From CAZIOH01 sp964540815 (GTDB lineage Bacteria > Myxococcota_A > Polyangia > Fen-1088), in the NCBI GenBank assembly GCA_964540815.1, contig CAZIOH010000169.1:1-6978 (forward strand): a stretch of DNA of 6,978 nucleotides, written 5' to 3'. Of this stretch, positions 1 through 5,707 are shown one piece after another. The position numbers were made by a program, and so were the translations under genes. Numbering within the stretch: the stretch's first letter is position 1; each line of letters starts with the position of its first letter. The notes under the pieces were generated by a model, which saw only the letters and a program-made list of their open reading frames with translations, did not search any database and was not told the DNA's origin.

Positions 1-176
1 CCACCGTCGCCCCCGGCATCGCCGAGGCGCTGGTGGCCACCGCCATCGGCCTCATGGCCGCCATCCCGGCCGTCATGGCCTACAACTACTTCTCGCGGCG
101 CATCCGGGTCATCAGCTCCGAGATGGAGACCTTCTCGAGCGACTTTCTCAACATCATCCGCCGGAGGTTTTTCTAG
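1..176 (+). CDS. tolQ: TolQ (MotA/TolQ/ExbB proton channel), C-terminal end only
   Basis: The 5' end lies outside the window; 57 codons are visible, read from base 3 to the TAG at 174-176. TolQ is an inner-membrane subunit that, with TolR, forms the proton channel energising the Tol envelope machine. The visible part begins with TVAPGIAEALVATAIGLMAA, which closely matches the highly conserved third transmembrane helix of TolQ/ExbB (APGIAEAL...TAIGL...IPAVMAYN). It continues into a basic, amphipathic cytoplasmic tail ending in NIIRRRFF. The stop codon overlaps the tolR GTG start by one base. ExbB is the alternative within the family, but tolR, tolA and tolB downstream make TolQ the better name. 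The missing N-terminus cannot be judged. Confidence 0.93.
   Translation, partial: TVAPGIAEALVATAIGLMAAIPAVMAYNYFSRRIRVISSEMETFSSDFLNIIRRRFF
163..167 (+). promoter_or_regulatory. Shine-Dalgarno for tolR
   Basis: GGAGG lies inside the last codons of tolQ, 8 bases before the GTG at 176. It is 14 bases from the alternative ATG at 182, so it favours the GTG start. Confidence 0.7.
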
Positions 177-601
177 TGGCGATGGGCGGTGGCGGACAGG
201 GCGGCGGGCTCGGCGGCAGCGGCGCGATCACCGAGATCAACGTCACGCCGCTGGTGGACGTCATGCTGGTGTTGCTGATCATCTTCATGGTCACCGCGCC
301 CATGCTCCAGACCGGGGTCGACGTGAACCTGCCACAGGCCAAGGCCCAGACCATCCCCGACGACGAGGGCAAGCTGATCCTGACCGTCACCAAGGACAAG
401 CGGGTGTTCCTCGGCAAGCTGCAGATTGCCTGGGACGACGTCGAGAAGACCCTCCGCAACAACGCCAAGCTGAACGCGGACAAGGAGCTCTACCTGCACG
501 CCGACCGGGCCCTCCTGTACGGGGACGTGGTGCAGGTGATGGCGGCGGTGAAGCAGGCGGGCGTCGACAAGCTGGGCATGGTCACCGACCCACTGGAATA
601 G
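176..601 (+). CDS. tolR: TolR (ExbD/TolR biopolymer transport protein)
   Basis: TolR is a single-pass inner-membrane protein that partners TolQ in the proton channel and passes energy to TolA. The 141-residue length is normal for the family. A Gly-rich cytoplasmic N-terminus (residues 1-17) leads to ITEINVTPLVDVMLVLLIIF, with one transmembrane helix at about 24-42. D28 in that helix is the position of the conserved proton-path aspartate. The periplasmic domain ends in the family signature LYLHADRALLYGDVVQVMAA followed by AGVDKLGMVTDP. GTG at 176 is chosen because it has a well-placed GGAGG and overlaps the tolQ stop (TAGTG); ATG at 182 would shorten the protein by two residues. The next gene starts 9 bases after the stop. 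ExbD is the only serious alternative and is disfavoured by context. Confidence 0.95.
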   Translation: MAMGGGGQGGGLGGSGAITEINVTPLVDVMLVLLIIFMVTAPMLQTGVDVNLPQAKAQTIPDDEGKLILTVTKDKRVFLGKLQIAWDDVEKTLRNNAKLNADKELYLHADRALLYGDVVQVMAAVKQAGVDKLGMVTDPLE

Positions 602-604
602 AGG
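601..604 (+). promoter_or_regulatory. Shine-Dalgarno for the tolA-like gene
   Basis: GAGG begins on the last base of the tolR stop codon and sits 6 bases before the TTG at 611. It supports that unusual TTG start and close translational linkage with tolR. Confidence 0.55.
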
Positions 605-610
605 CGCGGC

Positions 611-1312
611 TTGGCACAGGACGAATTCCGCTTCGGCCGCCGCGGAAACTTGGTCGGGCTGCTGGTGACCCTGGCGCTGCACGGCGGGGTGCTGGCCGCG
701 GTGGGCCTGGCGAGCGCGCGGCCGGCCCCACCGCTGATCGTGGAGCGGGACTTCGTGTCGGCCGAGCTCGTGAAGCTCGGCAAGCCGCGCGACAAGTTCT
801 GGCTGCCGCGGATCACCCAGCCCCCGCGCCCCAAGGCGCCCCCCGAGGTCGTGAAGGTCACCGAGGACCCGAACGCGCAGGCGGCGCCCAAGGAGGCCCC
901 CCGCCCGGAGGACCCCAAGATCTCCAAGGACCTCAAGCGGGCCCTCGATCGCGCGCGCAAGCTGCAGGCGCTGGCCACGCCCGAGGAGCCCGAGGAGGAC
1001 GAGGTGGGCTCGGAGAGCGGCTCGCGGATCGGAACCGCCAGCCAGGCGGTGGGGGATCCGTACTTCGCGGAGGTCAACAGCTACCTGCACCAGAACTACT
1101 CCTTGCCGGCCGGCATCGCGCCCGAGCAGATCGCCAAGCGCCCCGAGATCCAGTTTCACATCGGACGGGACGGCGTCCTGTCCGACGTGAAGCTGTCGAA
1201 GTCCTCCGGGAACAGCTTCGTGGACGACGCCTGCGTCCAGGCCGCGCTCCTCACCCGCAAGGTGCCGCCTCCGCCCGCGAACGTTCATGGTATTAGGGTC
1301 GAGTGCGAATGA
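611..1312 (+). CDS. tolA: TolA/TonB-family energy transducer
   Basis: This is the predicted periplasm-spanning arm that links TolQR to the outer membrane. Residues 1-13 are basic. One transmembrane helix covers about 14-34, and T20-x3-H24 in it resembles the S-x3-H motif of TonB/TolA helices. Residues 35-147 are rich in Pro, Lys, Glu and Ala, including a probable helical stretch near 102-122 (ISKDLKRALDRARKLQALA). The C-terminal domain (about 150-233) has the TolA/TonB pattern YFAEVNSYLHQNYSLP, IQFHIGRDGVLSDVKLSKSSGN and a helix containing C208; C208 and C232 could form a disulphide. At 233 residues it is shorter than enterobacterial TolA (about 420), mainly in the rod. The start is TTG with GAGG 6 bases upstream. 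TolA is preferred to TonB by position between tolR and tolB. Confidence 0.85.
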   Translation: MAQDEFRFGRRGNLVGLLVTLALHGGVLAAVGLASARPAPPLIVERDFVSAELVKLGKPRDKFWLPRITQPPRPKAPPEVVKVTEDPNAQAAPKEAPRPEDPKISKDLKRALDRARKLQALATPEEPEEDEVGSESGSRIGTASQAVGDPYFAEVNSYLHQNYSLPAGIAPEQIAKRPEIQFHIGRDGVLSDVKLSKSSGNSFVDDACVQAALLTRKVPPPPANVHGIRVECE

Positions 1313-2670
1313 TCCGCCGATTCTCGGTCTCCTCGGCCTGCCCGCTCTCGCTCTGGCTCTGGCTCTCCGTCTCGCTCGCATGCGCGTGGCTGGGCCTCGG
1401 GCTCGGACCCTGGCCCGTGGGCGGCGTGGCCCACGCGGCCGACGCCCCCGTCGCCGCCGACGAGGACCTGCCCGCCATTCGACTGACCGGCGCCAGCGTC
1501 GAGCTCCTCAAGCTCGGGGTGGCTCGCCCCGAGGGCGAGGCCGACGCCGCCCGGCTCGCCGGCGAGACCCTGTCCCACGATCTGGACATCTCGGGGCTCT
1601 TCCAGCTGCTCGATCCCGCATCCTTCCCGCAGGCGCTGCAGACGGAGGGCCTCGGGTTCTCGAGCGCGCTGTGGTCGCAGGTGGGCGCACAGGGGGTGGT
1701 CAAGATGAAGGTGGGCCCGGGCGCCGCGGTCGAGGGACGCCTCTACGCGCTCGCACGCGGGGATGCCGCCATGCTGTCGCAGACCTACCACGCAAGCGAG
1801 CTGCGCGACGCCATCCACGCCTTCGCCAACGACATCGTCAACGCCTTCACCGGGCAGCGCGGGGTCTTCGGATCGCGCATCGCCTTCGCGCAGACCGGGC
1901 GGGGCAGCCACGAGATCGCGGTGGTCGACATGGACGGCGGACGCATGGCCGCGGTCACCAACATGCAGTCCGACTGTCTCCTGCCGTCGTTCTCTCCCTC
2001 GGGGGCCGAGATCGCCTTCACGTCCTACCTGCGCGGCAACCCCGACCTCTGGATCGTGTCGGCCGCCGGCGGACGCGCGCGACGGGTGTCGCGGCAGCCC
2101 GGGATGAACACCGGCGCGGCCTGGAGCCGCGACGGGGCGATGGTGCTGACCCTGTCGTACCAGGGGAACGCCGAGCTCTACCGGATCAGCCCCGCCGATG
2201 GTTCGATCCGGGCGCGCCTGACCACCAACCCGGCCATCGACAGCTCGCCGAGCTTCTCACCCGACGGCAGCCAGCTCGCGTTCGTCTCGAACCGGCAGGG
2301 ATCGCCGCAGATCTTCCTCATGCCGAGCTCCGGGGGCGCGGCCCGGCGGCTCACCTTCCAGGGCAGGTACAACCAGACCCCGCGCTGGAACCCGGACCCG
2401 AAGAAGCCGCTCATCGCGTTCACCGGCCGCGACGAGCGCGGGGTCTTCGACGTGTTCTTCATCGACCTGCGGACCCAGCAGGTCACCCGCCTCACCCAGA
2501 ACAAGGGCTCGAACCTCGATCCCGACTGGTCCCCCGACGGTCGGTTGATGGTCTATGCCTCGAGCCGCGGAGGCCTCTTCATCGTGAATCCGGAGACCCG
2601 GCACGAGGTCCAGATCAGCCGCGGCGGGGCCTCCTCGCCGAGCTGGGGCCCCGTCCCGCGAACACGGTAG
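1309..2670 (+). CDS. tolB: TolB, periplasmic beta-propeller of the Tol system
   Basis: TolB is a periplasmic protein that works with TolA and Pal in outer-membrane constriction and integrity. The ATG overlaps the tolA stop (ATGA), with AGGG 10 bases upstream; a GTG at 1303 would add two residues. The product has 453 residues. A long signal peptide of about 43 residues is seen (basic MIRR, hydrophobic core rich in Leu/Trp, probable cleavage AHA|AD). The N-terminal domain spans about 55-180. A six-bladed WD40-like propeller follows (about 187-453), with recurrent TolB blades: PSFSPSGAEIAFTSYLRGN, AAWSRDGAMVLTLSYQGNAE, PSFSPDGSQLAFVSNRQGSP, a fourth at TPRWNPDPKKPLIAFTGRD, and DPDWSPDGRLMVYASSRGG. 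The family is usually about 430 residues, so the gene looks complete. The next gene begins on the base after the stop. Confidence 0.95.
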   Translation: MIRRFSVSSACPLSLWLWLSVSLACAWLGLGLGPWPVGGVAHAADAPVAADEDLPAIRLTGASVELLKLGVARPEGEADAARLAGETLSHDLDISGLFQLLDPASFPQALQTEGLGFSSALWSQVGAQGVVKMKVGPGAAVEGRLYALARGDAAMLSQTYHASELRDAIHAFANDIVNAFTGQRGVFGSRIAFAQTGRGSHEIAVVDMDGGRMAAVTNMQSDCLLPSFSPSGAEIAFTSYLRGNPDLWIVSAAGGRARRVSRQPGMNTGAAWSRDGAMVLTLSYQGNAELYRISPADGSIRARLTTNPAIDSSPSFSPDGSQLAFVSNRQGSPQIFLMPSSGGAARRLTFQGRYNQTPRWNPDPKKPLIAFTGRDERGVFDVFFIDLRTQQVTRLTQNKGSNLDPDWSPDGRLMVYASSRGGLFIVNPETRHEVQISRGGASSPSWGPVPRTR

Positions 2671-3651
2671 GTGCGCCCGGTGGACTCGACGACGGCCATC
2701 GCGACCATCGACGTGGGAACCAACACGACGTTGCTGCTCGTCGCGCGGCCCGGGGCCACGCCCGGCGCGGAGCCGGAGGTGCTGGAGAATGCCGCCGAGA
2801 TCACCCGGCTCGGGCGCGGGATTGGCGGGGATGGACGGCTCGGCGCGCCGGGGATCGCAGCGACCCTCGAGGCGCTCGGGCGCTACGCCGGGGTGATTGC
2901 GCGGCACCGGGCGCAGGTCTTCGCCGTGGGGACGGAGGCCCTGCGGCGGGCGCCGAATGCCGCCGAGTTTCTGGTCCCCGCCGAAGCGCTGCTCGGGCGC
3001 CCGATCGAGGTCATCGACGGCACCCGCGAGGCGGATCTGACCTTTCGGGCCGTGGTGGAATCCTTCCCGGAGGAGCTCCACCATGGACGTTCGGTGATCG
3101 TCGACATCGGCGGCGGGTCGACGGAGCTGGTGGTGGTGCTGGGCGGTGTGCCGGTCGCGCGCACCAGCCTCCCGCTCGGCTCGGTGCGGCTGACCGAGCG
3201 GCACGTGCGCCATGACCCGCCCACCCCGGAAGAATCCTCGGCCATTCGCGCCGAGATCCGTGACCGGTTGGCGGGCGCGCATCTGCTCGACGAGCTGGAA
3301 GACGGAGCCGCGGGGGGCCCGGAGGCGGAGCCGGTGCGCCTCTTCGGCGTCGCCGGGACGGTCACCTCCCTGTGCGCCATGGCGCTCGGCCTCTCCACCT
3401 ACGATCCCGCGCGGGTCCATGGATCCTGGCTGTCCCGCGAGGCGCTCGACGGCCAGATTGCCCGGCTCGCGGCCGCCGACCAGCTCGCCCGCGAGAAGAT
3501 GGTCGGTCTCGATCCCAGGCGCGCGGACGTGATCTACGCGGGCGCGCTGCTGCTCGACGAGATCGCGCGGGCCGCTGGCGTCGCCACCATCCGGGTCAGC
3601 GATCGGGGCATCCGCTGGGGCCTCTTCTTCGAGCACGCGCCGCGACCCTAA
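2671..3651 (+). CDS. Ppx/GppA family phosphatase (exopolyphosphatase-like), short single-domain form
   Basis: Members of this family hydrolyse inorganic polyphosphate and/or the 5' phosphate of pppGpp in the cytoplasm; the sequence does not say which. The ASKHA-fold motifs are in order: IDVGTNTTLLLV (13-24, first phosphate loop), VGTEALR (86-92), IDGTREADLTF (115-125), VIVDIGGGSTELVVV (142-156, second phosphate loop), FGVAGTVTSL (225-234), RADVIYAGALLLDEI (284-298) and VSDRGIRWGL (309-318). At 326 residues it is the short form without the HD-like C-terminal domain of E. coli Ppx (about 510). The GTG at 2671 abuts the tolB stop; GTG at 2680 has a weak GGTAGG 8 bases upstream, so the start may be three codons later. 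It probably shares the tol transcript. I leave the symbol open because ppx and gppA cannot be separated here. Confidence 0.9.
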   Translation: MRPVDSTTAIATIDVGTNTTLLLVARPGATPGAEPEVLENAAEITRLGRGIGGDGRLGAPGIAATLEALGRYAGVIARHRAQVFAVGTEALRRAPNAAEFLVPAEALLGRPIEVIDGTREADLTFRAVVESFPEELHHGRSVIVDIGGGSTELVVVLGGVPVARTSLPLGSVRLTERHVRHDPPTPEESSAIRAEIRDRLAGAHLLDELEDGAAGGPEAEPVRLFGVAGTVTSLCAMALGLSTYDPARVHGSWLSREALDGQIARLAAADQLAREKMVGLDPRRADVIYAGALLLDEIARAAGVATIRVSDRGIRWGLFFEHAPRP

Positions 3652-3696
3652 AAACGGGCCACCCCGACCGAGGGCGCTGGCGCTGCTGGGCGATCG

Positions 3697-4602
3697 TCAG
3701 TTGTACGGGGGCATCGGATACGGCGTGGTGGGGGACGAATCGTCCGCGCGGTGCATCTGGGTGACGAGCGGCTCGTTCAACCACGAGGCCAGGGTGGCAA
3801 TCTGGCAGGCGGTCAGCGCCGTCTTTCCCGATCCGGCCGGCGGCATGATCCGCGACTTGGAGCAACTCGTCGGGTTGGCCTGGTTGATGACGTCGAGGAC
3901 GACCTGGAAGCGCGCGGGCGTGGGCTTGTTCGGGCAGGAGGACGCGTGGGCCCCGGCGGTGATCCAGTCGTACCCGTGGTCATACCCACCGCTCGCCTTG
4001 GTGGAGGTCGCGTCGATGATGTGACACCCGTTGCCGCCTCCGCAGGAGGTGATGAGGAACGGCTGGACGTCCTTCGTGTAGCTGACGGGCGAGGTGATCG
4101 TGCACCCCGGGGGCACGGTCACCGGGGCTCCCCCGCCGCCGGCGCCACCGCTTCCCGAGGCTGGGGTCGCGCCGCCGGTGCCGGTGCCGCTTCCACCTAC
4201 ACCCCGCCCACCCGTGCCGGTGGCGCCAGGCATGCCAGCCGCGCCGCCGCCGGGGGGACTCCCGCCCGAGCCGGAGGCGGACGATCCGGTCCCGCCGCCG
4301 GTCCCGGGCATCTCGTTCGTGCCGCCCGTGCCGCTCGCCAGTGCGCCACCAGTCGACGTGGCGGTCGCCCCACCGGAGCCCGTCAGCACGGGGGCCCCAC
4401 CACTACTCCCCGAAAGGCTGCCTCCGCTCCCGGACGTCGCGCCTCCGGTGCCAGACACGGCGCCGGAGGAGCCACCCGAGGATGTCGCCGCGGGCTCGTT
4501 CGTTCCGCCACCACACGCCCCGACCAGGCTCGCCGCCACCACCGAGAGCGCGAGCGAGCGCGCGAGCGAAGAGAGTCGGAGGAGCCGGGCATGTTGATTC
4601 AT
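3697..4602 (-). CDS. Lipoprotein with Gly/Ser/Thr-rich linker and cytochrome c-like cysteine-rich domain
   Basis: Function is unknown. The 301-residue product starts with a lipoprotein signal peptide: basic N-terminus, hydrophobic core SLALSVVAASLVGAC, lipidated C30. Residues 31-160 are a low-complexity linker of GTGG/GSGG-like units, a layout common in secreted Polyangia proteins (family knowledge). The C-terminal domain (about 165-285) contains SYTKDVQPFLITSCGGGNGC with H194 next, then RIMPPAGSGKTALTACQIAT and LASWLNEP. This resembles a class I cytochrome c, with M253 as possible distal ligand, but the cysteines before the histidine are spaced C-x5-CH. Six cysteines (167, 187, 193, 223, 247, 266) could instead form disulphides. 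AGGA lies 7 bases before the ATG. The gene converges on the Ppx/GppA gene, 45 bases away. The alternative is a non-haem secreted lipoprotein. Confidence 0.82.
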   Translation of the reverse strand: MNQHARLLRLSSLARSLALSVVAASLVGACGGGTNEPAATSSGGSSGAVSGTGGATSGSGGSLSGSSGGAPVLTGSGGATATSTGGALASGTGGTNEMPGTGGGTGSSASGSGGSPPGGGAAGMPGATGTGGRGVGGSGTGTGGATPASGSGGAGGGGAPVTVPPGCTITSPVSYTKDVQPFLITSCGGGNGCHIIDATSTKASGGYDHGYDWITAGAHASSCPNKPTPARFQVVLDVINQANPTSCSKSRIMPPAGSGKTALTACQIATLASWLNEPLVTQMHRADDSSPTTPYPMPPYN

Positions 4603-4609
4603 GGAGGTT

Positions 4610-4613
4610 TCCT
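4610..4613 (-). promoter_or_regulatory. Shine-Dalgarno for the minus-strand lipoprotein
   Basis: On the minus strand AGGA sits 7 bases before the ATG at 4602-4600, a normal spacing that fixes this start. Confidence 0.6.
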
Positions 4614-4652
4614 GGGGGCCTGGGGGAGGGTGGAAAGGAGGGCAAAGGAACC

Positions 4653-4667
4653 TCGGAGCGGCTCCGA
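4653..4667. promoter_or_regulatory. 15-base perfect palindrome, possible operator
   Basis: TCGGAGC-G-GCTCCGA has seven-base arms around a single central base. It lies 51 bases upstream of the minus-strand lipoprotein start, where a promoter or operator would be expected. The role is inferred from symmetry and position only. A palindrome of this size can arise by chance in GC-rich DNA. Confidence 0.3.
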
Positions 4668-4825
4668 TCGAGCGACCCGGCAGATCCTACTGGCGCCGGT
4701 GGGGGCACCGTCTTACGCCGGCAGCATACAACAACCAGGACGCAGGCCGGCGGCGGCGGGGCCTCTACGCCCCGGGCCAACCACGCGGCGGACCGGCGTC
4801 CCGTGAGACTCCTCGACGCGGCCGC

Positions 4826-4854
4826 TTGCCGCGCAGCACCCCAGACGGTATTTT
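4826..4854 (+). promoter_or_regulatory. Candidate sigma70-like promoter for the lipoprotein-DHH unit
   Basis: TTGCCG (4826-4831) and TATTTT (4849-4854) are separated by exactly 17 bases, each matching the consensus at four of six positions. TATTTT is a rare AT-rich patch in this region. Transcription would begin near 4861, giving a leader of about 127 bases before the ATG at 4988. The boxes are found by eye only. Confidence 0.35.
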
Positions 4855-4878
4855 GCCGCCCGAAATGTCTGTGCTCAC

Positions 4879-4922
4879 CTCGGCGGACCCCATCGGTCCG
4901 AGCCTCCATGCCGAGGGTCCGC
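4879..4922 (+). promoter_or_regulatory. Leader with mutually exclusive hairpins
   Basis: The segment CGGACC (4884-4889) can pair with GGTCCG (4895-4900) across a five-base loop. Alternatively GCGGACCC (4883-4890) can pair with GGGTCCGC (4915-4922), an eight-base perfect stem with a 24-base loop. Both use the same left arm, so they exclude each other. The element lies between the candidate promoter and the lipoprotein start, where an attenuator or translation switch could act. No U tract follows, so a classical terminator is not evident. Confidence 0.3.
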
Positions 4923-4987
4923 GCCTTGCCCGTCGCTCGCGCTCCCACCTTGGCGGAGGCGCGGCCCCCCCGAGTCTCTCGACGTCG

Positions 4988-5707
4988 ATGCCAGGGGTAG
5001 GCGCGGCCGCGCGGCTCGGGCTCGGGCTCGCCGTGGTCATGACGGCGACCGCCGTGGCTGCGACCGCCGGGGGCTGCCGCAGGACCGAGGATACGCCGCT
5101 CGCCGCACCCTTGGCCGTGCCCTTCTTCGATGGGTTCGACGCGCCGGGATCGACATCCGTGCCGGGTCCCTGGTGGCGCGACACCGGCGGGAACTATGCC
5201 GTGCGCGACGGCACGCTGGTGGCCGAGCGCGGGTACAACCACCCGTTGTGGCTTCGCAAGCGCCTCCCGGCCGATGTCACCGTCGAGGTCGACGTCGAAT
5301 CGCGCAGCGCGGCGGGCGACATCAAGCTCGAGCTGGCGGGCGACGGTGCCTCGTTCGACCCGGACCGGGGCGGCTACGTGTCCACCGGGTACGTGCTGAT
5401 CTTTGGCGGATGGCACAACTCGCTGTCGGTCATCTGCCGCAACAACGAGCACGACGACGGCCGGAAGGCCGCCCGGAGCGACCGGCCGGTCGAGCCGGGT
5501 CGGAAGTACCACTATCTGATCCAGCGGCAGGGCGGGCGAATCGACTGGCGCATCGACGGCGCCGCGTTCCTGTCGTGGACGGACCCGGACCCGCTGACCG
5601 GCCCCGGGCACGAATACCTGGCCTTCAACGACTGGGAGTCCGAGGTGCACTTCGACAATCTGTCCATCCGACCTGGCGCGTCCCGGCCGGGGCCGACGTC
5701 GAGATGA
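4988..5707 (+). CDS. Lipoprotein with predicted concanavalin A/LamG-like jelly-roll domain
   Basis: The exact family is not recognised. The 239-residue product has a lipoprotein signal: ARLGLGLAVVMTATAVAATA, then the lipobox AGGC with C30 as the probable lipidated cysteine. The mature part (about 45-232) looks all-beta: FFDGFDAPG, GGNYAVRDGTLVAER, VTVEVDVESRS, YVLIFGGWHNSLSVICRNNE, YHYLIQRQGGRIDWRIDG and a closing strand VHFDNLSIRP. This pattern recalls LamG or DUF1080-like sugar-binding or hydrolase domains, but no catalytic residues can be assigned. ATG at 4988 is chosen because the signal peptide follows at once; there is no good Shine-Dalgarno. An in-frame ATG at 4865 would add 41 unlike-signal residues. 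The stop overlaps the DHH gene start (ATGA), so the two are probably co-translated. Confidence 0.78.
   Translation: MPGVGAAARLGLGLAVVMTATAVAATAGGCRRTEDTPLAAPLAVPFFDGFDAPGSTSVPGPWWRDTGGNYAVRDGTLVAERGYNHPLWLRKRLPADVTVEVDVESRSAAGDIKLELAGDGASFDPDRGGYVSTGYVLIFGGWHNSLSVICRNNEHDDGRKAARSDRPVEPGRKYHYLIQRQGGRIDWRIDGAAFLSWTDPDPLTGPGHEYLAFNDWESEVHFDNLSIRPGASRPGPTSR

Larger units (their letters stand above)
4603..4987. other. Divergent intergenic region with regulatory signals
   Basis: This 385-base stretch separates two divergently transcribed lipoprotein genes. Reading frames cross it, but none has family-like content, a convincing ribosome binding site or a natural start. It holds a ribosome binding site and a palindrome on the minus-gene side, a small inverted repeat (CGGTG-GGGG-CACCG, 4697-4710), a sigma70-like promoter candidate at 4826-4854 and a leader with alternative hairpins at 4879-4922. 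No convincing promoter for the minus-strand gene could be picked out by eye. Confidence 0.6.

Noticed and set aside
1287..3215. 642-codon open frame on the plus strand crossing tolB and the phosphatase
   Set aside because: Its product is Arg/Pro/Gly-rich with no domain pattern. It shadows two recognised genes in another frame, as expected in GC-rich DNA.
2257..3636. 459-codon minus-strand frame opposite tolB and the phosphatase
   Set aside because: Antisense shadow of two well-supported genes; no family motif and no ribosome binding site.
3652..3696. Possible bidirectional terminator between the convergent genes
   Set aside because: The 45 bases contain no clear stem followed by a T run on either strand.
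4094..4597. Proline-rich plus-strand frame opposite the minus-strand lipoprotein
   Set aside because: It is the complement of the Gly-rich linker. The minus strand has the lipoprotein signal, a Shine-Dalgarno and the cysteine-rich domain.
4908..5000. 30-codon upstream frame overlapping the lipoprotein start
   Set aside because: It could be a leader peptide, but it has only a weak ribosome binding site and an Arg-rich composition typical of chance frames here.
4917..5077. Tat-type signal (R-R-S-R-S) if the lipoprotein began upstream
   Set aside because: The arginines are about 25 residues from the hydrophobic core and lack the rest of the Tat motif; an ordinary lipoprotein signal fits better.
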